Source: Chloracidobacterium sp. (GTDB lineage Bacteria > Acidobacteriota > Blastocatellia > Pyrinomonadales > Pyrinomonadaceae). Taken from it: a DNA stretch of 64,000 nt. The notes under the pieces were generated by a model, which saw only the letters and a list, made by a program, of their open reading frames with translations, was not told the origin of the DNA and ran no database searches. Numbering within the stretch: position 1 is the first letter of the stretch; every line of letters begins with the position of its first letter. The position numbers and the translations under genes are program-made. Of this stretch, positions 53,718 to 62,088 are shown one piece after another. The stretch spans positions 806,001 to 870,000 of the forward strand of contig JABTUB010000002.1 in assembly GCA_015075585.1 (NCBI GenBank), given 5' to 3'.

Positions 53718-55715
53718 ATGAGATATAGCAACATTTTTAAGCAGACGGCAGTACATTTGCTGATAACCGCACTGTTGGTGCCGATATTCGTTATCGGCGG
53801 AAGGGCCGAAACGCCAAAAAGCCTGACCGAAGATCAGAAGATACTTCACGTGCTGAACAGACTCGGCTTCGGGCCGCGGCCGGGCGACCTTGAAAAGGTG
53901 CGGGCTATGGGCTTGCAGAAGTACATCGACCGGCAGCTTGATCCGTCATCGATCGACGACAGCACCGCCGAAAATAAGGTCAAAGGGCTTGATATATTCT
54001 CGATGACCACCGCACAGCTCTTCGCCAAATATCCAAGCCCGGCAGCTCTGCTGCGTGCTTTGGGTGTGGAAGCCCAACCGCAGCAGCAGGCTCCGCCGCC
54101 CGCGAACGCCGCCGCGCCGCAAACCGATGCCCCTGCTGCACCGCCTGCGGATGTACAGGCTTCTGACAATGAAAGGAAGATGCGGCAGGATAGGCTCAAA
54201 GAGGTCTATGCTAAATACGATCTCGAACCTGCAGCGCGTTTAATGCCCGAGATCGTCGCCAACCGTGTACTTCAAGCGGCCTATTCGGAACGCCAGCTTC
54301 AGGAGGTGATGGTCGATTTTTGGGCCAATCATTTCAACGTATTTTCGGGCAAAGGACCGCTGCGCTGGTACATACCGAGTTTTGAACGCGATGTGATACG
54401 CAAGAATGCCCTCGGCAATTTTCGTGATCTTCTTGTCGGCACGGCGATGCACCCTGCGATGCTGTTCTATCTTGATAATTTCCAATCCGTTTCACCGAAT
54501 GATCAGAAGCCGAAGAATAATGAGCCGCGCCGCATCATGATGCGGACGATGCGCGACCCGGCGATGCGGCCGATGACACCGAACGGCCGCGTAAGACGCG
54601 ACCTCGGCATCAATGATCCTCTGCTCAACCGAAGAGCGATGCAGGACCTGCCAAAGCAGAACTTGCCGACGGCACCCAAGAAGCAGCAGAATCGCCGCGG
54701 CATTAATGAGAACTACGCACGCGAGTTAATGGAGCTGCATACGCTCGGGGTTGACGGCGGATACACGCAGCAGGACATTATCGAGGTGGCAAAGTGCTTT
54801 ACCGGCTGGACGATCGCTGACCCCAGAGGCGACCGCAAACTTGCGGCACTTGCGATAAAGGGAATGGACAACGAGCAGTTGGAGAAGCTTCGACGCCGCG
54901 CAGGCGTGCCGGATGATATCGACAGCGGCGAGTTCTACTTCAATTCGCGTGCACACGAAGGCGGAACAAAGACCGTGCTTGGCCAAAAGATCGATGAAGG
55001 CGGAATGAAGGACGGCTTAAAGGTCATCGACATACTTGTCAGCAGCCCTGCTACGGCACGCTTTATTGCCCGTAAACTCGCTGTCCGGTTTGTGAGCGAC
55101 AACCCGAGCGATGCGCTCGTTCAGCGTGTGGCGGATGCTTTCCATAACTCAAAGGGCGATATCAAAACAACTCTTCGAGCGATCTTCAGCGATAAGGAAT
55201 TCTTCGCACCTGAGAACTACCGGGCAAAGATCAAGACGCCGTTCGAACTTGCCGTAAGCTCGATCCGTGCGATCGGCGCCGATACGGACGGCGGCCCACA
55301 GATGTTCGCAATGCTAAGAAAACTCGGCGAAGTGCCTTACGGCTATCAGGCTCCGACCGGTTATCCCGACACGGCGGAGGAATGGGTCAATACCGGTGCA
55401 CTGCTCGAACGGCTCAACTATGCGATCGCCCTTTCCGGAGGCCAGATCCGCGGTACACGCGTCGATCTGAGTCACTTTGAGGGTAAGACGCCCGAAGCAA
55501 CGCTTACAAATGTGATCGACGGCGTTCTCAACGGCGAGATCTCCGCTGCGACGCGGGCATCGTTAGAGAAGCAGCTTAAAGAGCCGATAAGCCCCGCAAA
55601 TGTTCCCGTTTCAGGGCAGAAGCCGGCGACGCGCCCGCTCGCGCCAAAAGGCGACCCCGATGTCTTTCGAGCTGTCAGCCTAGTGCTCGGGTCGCCCGAG
55701 TTCCAACGGCAGTAG
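53718..55715 (+). CDS. DUF1800 domain-containing secreted protein
   Basis: A 665-residue protein with signal-like start MRYSNIFKQTAVHLLITALL. DUF1800 features: LNRLGFGPRPGDLEKVRAMG and LQKYIDRQLDPSSIDD, VMVDFWANHFNVFSGKGP, NENYARELMELHTLGVDGGY, TQQDIIEVAKCFTGWTI, and RFIARKLAVRFVSDNPSDAL. A Pro/Ala/Gln-rich linker (residues 116-150) interrupts the N-terminal part. Many bacteria pair it with a DUF1501 gene downstream; here a terminator and an epimerase gene follow instead. The ATG has GAGG 8 nt upstream. Role unknown, probably envelope. Confidence 0.9.
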   Translation: MRYSNIFKQTAVHLLITALLVPIFVIGGRAETPKSLTEDQKILHVLNRLGFGPRPGDLEKVRAMGLQKYIDRQLDPSSIDDSTAENKVKGLDIFSMTTAQLFAKYPSPAALLRALGVEAQPQQQAPPPANAAAPQTDAPAAPPADVQASDNERKMRQDRLKEVYAKYDLEPAARLMPEIVANRVLQAAYSERQLQEVMVDFWANHFNVFSGKGPLRWYIPSFERDVIRKNALGNFRDLLVGTAMHPAMLFYLDNFQSVSPNDQKPKNNEPRRIMMRTMRDPAMRPMTPNGRVRRDLGINDPLLNRRAMQDLPKQNLPTAPKKQQNRRGINENYARELMELHTLGVDGGYTQQDIIEVAKCFTGWTIADPRGDRKLAALAIKGMDNEQLEKLRRRAGVPDDIDSGEFYFNSRAHEGGTKTVLGQKIDEGGMKDGLKVIDILVSSPATARFIARKLAVRFVSDNPSDALVQRVADAFHNSKGDIKTTLRAIFSDKEFFAPENYRAKIKTPFELAVSSIRAIGADTDGGPQMFAMLRKLGEVPYGYQAPTGYPDTAEEWVNTGALLERLNYAIALSGGQIRGTRVDLSHFEGKTPEATLTNVIDGVLNGEISAATRASLEKQLKEPISPANVPVSGQKPATRPLAPKGDPDVFRAVSLVLGSPEFQRQ

Positions 55716-55742
55716 CTTGTTGAAACCTTCAGCGTAAGGTTT

Positions 55743-55775
55743 GCCGCCGCGCGTTTATGTGCGGCGGCGTTTTTT
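55743..55775 (+). terminator. Rho-independent terminator after the DUF1800 gene
   Basis: Arms GCCGCCGC (55743-55750) and GCGGCGGC (55761-55768) with a 10-nt loop, followed by a run of six T. It lies 28 bp past the DUF1800 stop and separates it from the polysaccharide cluster. Confidence 0.8.
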
Positions 55776-55789
55776 GTACACTATTCAGC

Positions 55790-56701
55790 TTGAACGCCGC
55801 TAAAGAAAATCGAATAAGCATCGTCGGGGCAACATCTCCGCTCGGCATTGATCTAATGCGTGTTCTTGCCGACGGCGGCAATGAGATCGTTGCGCTGCAC
55901 CGAGACCCGGCGAGGCTTCCGGGCCTTTTTCGAGGACGCCCGAACATCGAACTTCTCCGGCACGATCTGGCGCACGATGTGCCTGCTGCTGTCGAAGGAA
56001 CGGTCATCTGGCTCGCTCATCTCGACCAAGGCAGGTTCAACGAACGGGAAACCGAGGTGAACCTCGCCGCGATCGAACGCTTTTTCGAACACAGCCGAAA
56101 TGTTCTGCGCGTTATCTTCGTCTCAAGCGGCGGCTCGGTTTACGGGCCGGCGGAGAGTTTCCCTATCGACGAGGATGCGAGGCTAATGCCTCTTTCGTCG
56201 TACGGCAAAGCAAAGGCGGCGATCGAACGGCGCCTTGCCGAATTGGCCGCCGAACGAGGCTTCGGCCTCGCGATCCTGCGGCCGGGCAATATCTACGGCT
56301 TTTCAGACCCGAATCATGACGTAAAGGGCGTAGTTGCTGCCGCGGTCGATTCGCTAGCGAACGCCGCGCCTTTTACGCTTATCGGTGAAGGCCGAACCAT
56401 TCGCGACCTGATCCACATTGATGATGTTGTGAGGGCCGTTGCCGCCGCTATCGAGAGCGAGCGGCAGAACATCATCTGGAATATCGCTACCGGAAAAGGC
56501 ACGGCCGTTTCCGATGTGATAACGAAAGTTGAGGCGGCTGCAGGCCGGAAGATAACAAACATCCGGCACATCGAGAATTTCTCATCCGATGTCGATGCGA
56601 ACATCCTTTCGATCCGCCGCGCGGCCACGCAGTCGGGGTGGCGGCCGCTCATTGCGCTTGATGACGGCATTGAGCGCACAGTTTCCGAACATCTTGTATA
56701 A
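55790..56701 (+). CDS. NAD-dependent epimerase/dehydratase
   Basis: An extended SDR of 303 residues. I place the start at TTG 55790 (MNAAKENRISIVGATSPLGI); the in-frame ATG at 55757 lies within the terminator stem. The nucleotide motif is degenerate (SIVGATSPLG). VSSGGSVYGPAE and SSYGKAKAAIERRL provide the Tyr-x-x-x-Lys dyad, and ILRPGNIYGFSD with GRTIRDLIHIDDVVRAVAAA define sugar-nucleotide epimerases. It likely makes a sugar nucleotide for the following Wzm/Wzt-exported glycan. The gap to wzm is 9 bp. Confidence 0.87.
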   Translation: MNAAKENRISIVGATSPLGIDLMRVLADGGNEIVALHRDPARLPGLFRGRPNIELLRHDLAHDVPAAVEGTVIWLAHLDQGRFNERETEVNLAAIERFFEHSRNVLRVIFVSSGGSVYGPAESFPIDEDARLMPLSSYGKAKAAIERRLAELAAERGFGLAILRPGNIYGFSDPNHDVKGVVAAAVDSLANAAPFTLIGEGRTIRDLIHIDDVVRAVAAAIESERQNIIWNIATGKGTAVSDVITKVEAAAGRKITNIRHIENFSSDVDANILSIRRAATQSGWRPLIALDDGIERTVSEHLV

Positions 56702-56710
56702 TCACGAACT

Positions 56711-57547
56711 ATGTCCGAACGAATGACAGGGCCGACCTTTGTAAAGATCGGGGCACGCCGCGCGCTGCTCGGCGCCGAGCTGTCAGAGCTTTGGCGGTAT
56801 CGCGAGCTGCTCTATTTCCTCGCGTGGCGTGACGTAAAGATCCGCTACAAGCAGACGCTGATCGGCGTCGCGTGGGTCGTGCTCCAGCCGATCATCACCG
56901 TCGCGATATTCACCGTCTTGTTCGCCCGTGTCGGCGCGATCGATACGGGAGTAATCGCATATCCGGTCTTTGCATTTGCAGGTCTGCTCGTATGGCTCTT
57001 TACGCATACTGCTGTAACGGCCGCGGGTGCGGGCTTTCTGACGAATACAAATCTCGTTACGAAGGTATATTTCCCGCGGGTTATCGTGCCGCTTGCGGCA
57101 ACGCTTGCCGCGCTTTTCGACGTGCTGTTCATCGCGGTGCTGTTCGCGGGTTTTATGGTGTATTACGGCGTCATTCCCACGGCGGCGATCGTTCTTGCAC
57201 CTGTTTTCTTTCTGCTTGCATTCATTCTGGCCGCCGCCGCCGGCATTCTTCTGTCGGCACTGACGGTGAAATACCGCGATGTGAAATTCGCACTTCCTTT
57301 TGCGCTTCAGGTCTGGATGATAGCTTCGCCGGTCTTTTACCCCGCAGCTATCGTTTCGGAAAAATGGAGGCTTTGGTTCGGCATAAATCCGCTGACGGGC
57401 ATCATCGAAGGTTTTCGCAGCTCGCTCTTCGGCACGCCGTTCGACTGGCCTCTGATAGCCGTCTCGTGCATTTCGCTGCTCGTTATCTGCAGCGTTTCGC
57501 TGCTCGTGTTCACAAATATGGAGGATGAACTCGCCGACGTCATCTGA
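56711..57547 (+). CDS. Polysaccharide ABC transporter permease (Wzm-like)
   Basis: A 278-residue ABC-2-type permease with six hydrophobic helices. LWRYRELLYFLAWRDVKIRY and KQTLIGVAWVVLQPIITVAI are the family's N-terminal signature. GVIAYPVFAFAGLLVWLFTH and the later AVKYRDVKFALPF-like LTVKYRDVKFALPFALQVWM follow. It forms the membrane channel for export of an undecaprenyl-linked glycan. The ATP-binding partner begins 17 bp downstream. Confidence 0.93.
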   Translation: MSERMTGPTFVKIGARRALLGAELSELWRYRELLYFLAWRDVKIRYKQTLIGVAWVVLQPIITVAIFTVLFARVGAIDTGVIAYPVFAFAGLLVWLFTHTAVTAAGAGFLTNTNLVTKVYFPRVIVPLAATLAALFDVLFIAVLFAGFMVYYGVIPTAAIVLAPVFFLLAFILAAAAGILLSALTVKYRDVKFALPFALQVWMIASPVFYPAAIVSEKWRLWFGINPLTGIIEGFRSSLFGTPFDWPLIAVSCISLLVICSVSLLVFTNMEDELADVI

Positions 57548-57564
57548 CCTCGGCTGAACTGCCC

Positions 57565-58761
57565 GTGACCGCGATACGTGTGAACAATCTTTCAAAGCGC
57601 TACACGCTCGGCGGCGTGCGGCACAACTCGCTCCGTGATGCTTTGATGGGGATCTTTTCGCGCAAGGGTGCGGGCGGCGAGACGATACTTGCGCTTGACG
57701 ATGTGAGCTTCGAGCTTGCCGAGGGCGAAACGCTCGGCGTTATCGGCCGCAACGGTGCGGGCAAATCAACGCTGTTGAAGATACTCTCGCGAATTACGCG
57801 GCCGACATCGGGAACCGCCGAGATACGCGGCCGCGTAGGCTCGCTGCTCGAGGTCGGCACGGGCTTTCATAATGAGCTTTCGGGCCGCGAGAACATCTAT
57901 CTGAACGGCGTCATACTCGGTATGCGGCGCAGCGAGATCGACCGCAAATTTGACGAGATCGTTGAGTTCTCGGGCGTCGAACGCTTTCTCGACACACCCG
58001 TAAAGCATTACTCGAGCGGTATGTATATGCGGCTCGCGTTCTCGGTGGCGGCTCATCTTGAGCCCGAAGTGCTGATCGTTGATGAGGTCCTTGCGGTCGG
58101 CGACATCGAGTTTCAGGCAAAGTGCCTCGGCAAGATGGATGAGGTCAGCCGCTCGGGCCGAACGGTGCTTTTTGTCAGCCACAACCTCGGCAGCCTTGCT
58201 CAGATATGCCGCCGCGGGCTTGTGCTTGAAAAAGGCCGCATCGTTACGCTCACCGATATTCACGATGCGACGGCCGAGTACCTGAAGCTCGCACGCTCGG
58301 CAAAGCAGTTCGCGCTTGAGGCCGCGACCGACGCCCCGATGCAGATCTACGAGGCCGCTATCGTCAACTCCGAAGGCCTTGTTACATCCGAGATCGGGCA
58401 CGAGAGCGAATTCTTTCTCGAATTCTCGGTGCGTGTCGCCGAGATCGAACGCGGTGCGATGTTCTGCATCGCGGTGCTGAATAAGTACCGCCGCCGTGTT
58501 TTCACGGTGCATCAGCAGCTTGCCGAACTTCTGCCGCGTGAGAAGGGCGACTTCGGCCTGCGCTTCCGTATTCCGGGCGAATTTCTCGCGCCGAACGACT
58601 ATTCGTTCTTGATTCAGATCTTTTTACCGAGCGGCGAAGTGCGGCAGGAACTTTTTGACATCTGTCCGTTCGTTATCATAGACACGGGCTCGGAGCTTGC
58701 GGCCTACCGCGACTTCGGATATGTGCAGTTCAAGGCCGATTGGCAGGTCGAGGAGCATTGA
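57565..58761 (+). CDS. Polysaccharide ABC transporter ATP-binding protein with C-terminal Wzt-type domain
   Basis: A 398-residue protein starting at GTG 57565. The ATPase domain shows IGRNGAGKSTLLKILSRITR (Walker A), YSSGMYMRLAFSVAAHLEPE (signature), VLIVDEVLAVGD (Walker B) and VLFVSHNLGSL (H-loop). Residues about 250-398 form a beta-sandwich like Wzt carbohydrate-binding domains, which recognise the capped end of the glycan (ESEFFLEFSVRVAEIERGAM). It is adjacent to its permease. Confidence 0.93.
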   Translation: MTAIRVNNLSKRYTLGGVRHNSLRDALMGIFSRKGAGGETILALDDVSFELAEGETLGVIGRNGAGKSTLLKILSRITRPTSGTAEIRGRVGSLLEVGTGFHNELSGRENIYLNGVILGMRRSEIDRKFDEIVEFSGVERFLDTPVKHYSSGMYMRLAFSVAAHLEPEVLIVDEVLAVGDIEFQAKCLGKMDEVSRSGRTVLFVSHNLGSLAQICRRGLVLEKGRIVTLTDIHDATAEYLKLARSAKQFALEAATDAPMQIYEAAIVNSEGLVTSEIGHESEFFLEFSVRVAEIERGAMFCIAVLNKYRRRVFTVHQQLAELLPREKGDFGLRFRIPGEFLAPNDYSFLIQIFLPSGEVRQELFDICPFVIIDTGSELAAYRDFGYVQFKADWQVEEH

Positions 58762-58775
58762 ACCGGCGGCTGAAT

Positions 58776-59903
58776 ATGAGCATCGAACGCATCCTATTGA
58801 TAGGCCATAACGGAACGCGTACCGGCGCTCCGGCGGTGCTGCTGAACCTCGCAAAGTGGCTTGCCCGCAGCCATCCGGAAATATCGATCGACATCCTGCT
58901 GATGACGGGCGGGCCGCTCGCGGACGAGTACCGGAAATACGGCGATGTTCACGCGATGTACGATGCGGGCGAAGGCATCGGTGCAAAGATCAAGCGGCGT
59001 TTGACCTCAAGCTTGCCGCACTTCAAGCGGCGATACGACATCGTGCTGGGAAATACGATCGTCACGCTTGCTTTGCTCGACCGGTTCAAGGAGCGCGGGT
59101 TTACGACCGCCGCATGGCTTCACGAACTCGACAGCATCATCCGCTCGTGCTGCGCGCCCGAGGAATTCAAGAGGCTTATCGAGCGGCAGGATGCAGTGAT
59201 CGTGCCGTCGGCGGTTTTTAGCGATATGTTCCGGCGTTTCGACATAGATGTTGAGCCGGCGATAGCGCACGACTTCATCGTTAATGACGGAGCGCCGGAT
59301 ACGGTGCCGTTCACGCATACTGAGCTGGGCGTACCCGAGGGAAGCTTTATCGCGGCAGCGGCAGGTACGGTCGAGTGGCGAAAGGGCACCGACCTTTTCC
59401 TGCAGATCGCAAAGATCGTTCTTGAGCGCCGCAAAGACGTGCGGTTCATTTGGGTCGGTGCGGATACGGGCGATGAGAAAGACCGTGAGCGGATAGAATA
59501 TGACGCGGCAAGAATGGGCTTCGGCGACAGTGTGAAGTTCATACCCGCAACGCCCGAATATCGGCGGATAGTAGCCGCCGCGGATGTCTTCACGCTCACT
59601 TCGCGTGAGGATCCCTGCCCGCTTGTCGCGCTTGATGCCGCCGATCTGGCAAAGCCGGTGATCTGTTTTGAAGGTGCCGGAGCCGCCGCCGAGCTTGTCG
59701 CGGACGGTGCCGGTACTGCGGTACCGTACGGTTCGGCAGAACGCTTTGCCGAGGCGATCCTGAGCTACCGTGAAGACCGCGGCAAGCTGCGTGCGGCTGG
59801 TATTGCCGCAAAGGCGAAGGTAACCGATGTCTTCACCGCCGATGCGTCGTGCAGCATCATCTTTGATACGATCTCGAACGCCGCCCGAGGGCGAATATCT
59901 TGA
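58776..59903 (+). CDS. Glycosyltransferase family 4
   Basis: A 375-residue GT-B enzyme from ATG 58776 (MSIERILLIGHNGTRTGAPA). The start motif GTRTGAPAVLLNLAKWLA is that of GT4 enzymes. The C-terminal domain has FIAAAAGTVEWRKGTDLFLQ, VRFIWVGADTGDEKDRERIE, and DVFTLTSREDPCPLVALDAA, the E-x-x-PLV donor-binding element. It probably elongates the ABC-exported polysaccharide. It is 14 bp after the ATPase gene. Its end overlaps the convergent rhomboid gene by 47 bp. Confidence 0.9.
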   Translation: MSIERILLIGHNGTRTGAPAVLLNLAKWLARSHPEISIDILLMTGGPLADEYRKYGDVHAMYDAGEGIGAKIKRRLTSSLPHFKRRYDIVLGNTIVTLALLDRFKERGFTTAAWLHELDSIIRSCCAPEEFKRLIERQDAVIVPSAVFSDMFRRFDIDVEPAIAHDFIVNDGAPDTVPFTHTELGVPEGSFIAAAAGTVEWRKGTDLFLQIAKIVLERRKDVRFIWVGADTGDEKDRERIEYDAARMGFGDSVKFIPATPEYRRIVAAADVFTLTSREDPCPLVALDAADLAKPVICFEGAGAAAELVADGAGTAVPYGSAERFAEAILSYREDRGKLRAAGIAAKAKVTDVFTADASCSIIFDTISNAARGRIS

Positions 59904-60582
59904 CTAGCAAAAGCCCTGCGACAAAGCCGCCGATGTGTGCCGCATACGCGACTCCGCCCGAGTCTGACGGTGTAAAATAGCCGAGCACGACCTGATACAG
60001 TATCCAGATGCCGATCGCGACGAACGCCGGGACGTTCATGATCACATTGAAAACGAGCGCTTTGACCGAGCGTTTCGGGAACATAAGCAAATAGCCGGCG
60101 AGCACACCTGAGATCGCACCTGAAGCGCCAAGCATCGGGATGACCGAGTTCGGGTCGAGTGCCATTTGAGCACCTGCGGCCGCAAATCCGCACACGAGAT
60201 AAAAGAACAGATAGCGAAAATGGCCGAGCAGGTCTTCGAGATTGTCGCCGAAAATGAACAGGAACAGCATATTACCCGCAAGGTGCATGATGCTGCCATG
60301 CATGAACATTGACGAAAGAAAGTTGAAATAGACCGGCAGCGGTGTCGGATACTGAGGTATCTCGCCGAGCATACGGCCGGTGGCATCCGTAATACGAATA
60401 GCACTTTGAAGGTCGATACCCGTAACGATCTCGCGCGGGACGAGCGAAAATGCGTAAGTGAACGCATCATTACCGCCGAGCCGCTGGAATATCAGAAAAA
60501 CAAGTACATTCAGCCCGATTATCGTGTAATTGACGACCGGCTGTGTCCTGCGATCGCTGTTATCGTCGCCCAAAGGAAACAT
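59857..60582 (-). CDS. Rhomboid-family intramembrane serine protease
   Basis: A 241-residue six-to-seven-helix membrane protein. MFMHGSIMHLAGNMLFLFIF gives the conserved HxxxN region. The catalytic Ser is S154 in LGASGAISGVLAGYL and the catalytic His is H216 in AYAAHIGGFVAGLL. The long periplasmic loop after helix 1 (residues 45-80) is usual for this subtype. Substrate unknown. It is convergent with the GT4 gene, sharing 47 bp, and precedes no partner. Confidence 0.93.
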   Translation of the reverse strand: MFPLGDDNSDRRTQPVVNYTIIGLNVLVFLIFQRLGGNDAFTYAFSLVPREIVTGIDLQSAIRITDATGRMLGEIPQYPTPLPVYFNFLSSMFMHGSIMHLAGNMLFLFIFGDNLEDLLGHFRYLFFYLVCGFAAAGAQMALDPNSVIPMLGASGAISGVLAGYLLMFPKRSVKALVFNVIMNVPAFVAIGIWILYQVVLGYFTPSDSGGVAYAAHIGGFVAGLLLVKIFALGRRSRSYQR

Positions 60583-60597
60583 ATCTCGATGTGTTTT

Positions 60598-62001
60598 CTA
60601 GCCTATGCCCGCGTGGTCGCTCGCCCTAAGCAATTCGTAGCCCTCGCTGCGTGCCACATACGTTGCCGCAGTGATGTCGCCGACGACATTCAGCGTGGTC
60701 CTGCACATATCCAAGATGCGGTCAACGCCCAAAATGATGGCTATTAATGCCGGGTCGATGCCCAACATAGCAAGTATTCCGATGATGAACGGTATCGAAC
60801 CCGAAGGCACGCCCGCAGTTCCGATGCCGCCAAGTATCGCCAAATAAACGACCATAAGCTGAACGCCGATCGTGAGGTCGATGCCTGCAAGCTGTGCGAT
60901 AAAGAGCACCGTTACGCCCTCATAAAGTGCCGTGCCGTTCTGATTCGCCGTAGCGCCGACGGTGAGCACAAAGCTGTTGATATCCTGCGGGACGCCGAGA
61001 TTTTCCTGCGATACGCGGAGCGCCGTCGGCAGTGTGGCATTGGATGATGAGGTCGAAAATGCGGTTACGATCACTGTCCTGACGCGCCTGAAGAACTCGA
61101 TCGGATTTATCTTTGACAGCAGCCAAACGGAGAGCGAATAAACGCCGAAGAAATGCAGAGAAAGCCCGATAAGCACCGTTGCCACGAACCATGCCAGCGA
61201 ACTTAGGAGGTCGAAGCCGAATTGGGCAACATTATTGAACAATAGACACGCGACGGCATACGGCGCGAGCTTCATTATCACGTCGATGATCTTTGACGTT
61301 ATATCGAATGTCGCCTCCATAAATGAAACGAACGGCGCGGATGTCTTTGCGGGCAATAGTGTTATCGCGATGCCGATCAAAAGTGCAAAGAACATTATGT
61401 GGAGCATGTTCGGCGTCGGCGATGAGATGGATGAAAAAGGATTGCTCGGGACGATGGTCTTTACCGCCTGCATCAGCGGCGAATCCGTCTTTGCGGCCTC
61501 GGCTGCCTTCTTTTGTGATTCAGCCGCCGTTGTCGCACCGCTCGAGAACTTTGCCTTCAGCTGCTCCTGAACGGCGGGATCCATACGGTTGCCGGGCTTG
61601 ATGGTGTTCGCAAGCGTCAACCCGATAACGACAGAAATGGCTGAGATCACAAGCGTATATGCGAACGATTTGAGGCCGATGCGGCCCAGCTTTCTGATAT
61701 CGCCAATGCCCGCAACACCAACAACCAGAGACGAAAAGACGAGCGGTACGACGATCATCAGCAAAAGGCTGAGGAACAGTGTGCCGATCGGCTGCGTAAT
61801 ATTCTCGACCGTCCAGGCGATGGCAGGGCTTGAACCGCCCCACACCTGATTCGCGGCCAATCCCGCGATGACACCTATCGCGAGGCCTATCAGGATCTTC
61901 GTATGCAAAGCCATTCCGGGCTTATCATCGGTCTTGTCGTCAAGGTCGGTCGCCATCTCACGCTCGTATTCATCAGGTGGGATCTGTTCGTTTTCCGCCA
62001 T
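60598..62001 (-). CDS. Dicarboxylate/amino acid:cation symporter (DAACS/GltP family)
   Basis: A 467-residue membrane carrier from ATG 62001 (MAENEQIPPDEYEREMATDL). It begins with a charged cytoplasmic tail. Family landmarks are LGTLFLSLLLMIVVPLVFSS, AFSTSSSNATLPTALRVSQE (Ser-rich reentrant loop), VLTVGATANQNGTALYEG (NxNGT-type site) and GVPSGSIPFIIGILAMLGID followed by RILDMCRTTLNVVGDI (DMxRTxxNVxGD). It imports glutamate, aspartate or C4-dicarboxylates with Na+ or H+. A loop of about 50 residues between early helices is Ala/Lys-rich. A longer frame to 62106 adds a non-family N-terminus. Confidence 0.95.
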   Translation of the reverse strand: MAENEQIPPDEYEREMATDLDDKTDDKPGMALHTKILIGLAIGVIAGLAANQVWGGSSPAIAWTVENITQPIGTLFLSLLLMIVVPLVFSSLVVGVAGIGDIRKLGRIGLKSFAYTLVISAISVVIGLTLANTIKPGNRMDPAVQEQLKAKFSSGATTAAESQKKAAEAAKTDSPLMQAVKTIVPSNPFSSISSPTPNMLHIMFFALLIGIAITLLPAKTSAPFVSFMEATFDITSKIIDVIMKLAPYAVACLLFNNVAQFGFDLLSSLAWFVATVLIGLSLHFFGVYSLSVWLLSKINPIEFFRRVRTVIVTAFSTSSSNATLPTALRVSQENLGVPQDINSFVLTVGATANQNGTALYEGVTVLFIAQLAGIDLTIGVQLMVVYLAILGGIGTAGVPSGSIPFIIGILAMLGIDPALIAIILGVDRILDMCRTTLNVVGDITAATYVARSEGYELLRASDHAGIG

Positions 62002-62088
62002 ATATTCTCCGAAAAGGTTTTTTTCAATCAGCGAGAGTGTACCAGAAGCGTTGTTAAAATTACATTTTTGGCGGAATATTAGAAGATC

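Noticed and set aside
56783-57595. Minus-strand frame of 270 codons opposite the Wzm gene
   Set aside because: Complement of membrane-helix codons gives a charged, repetitive product; the Wzm permease is certain.
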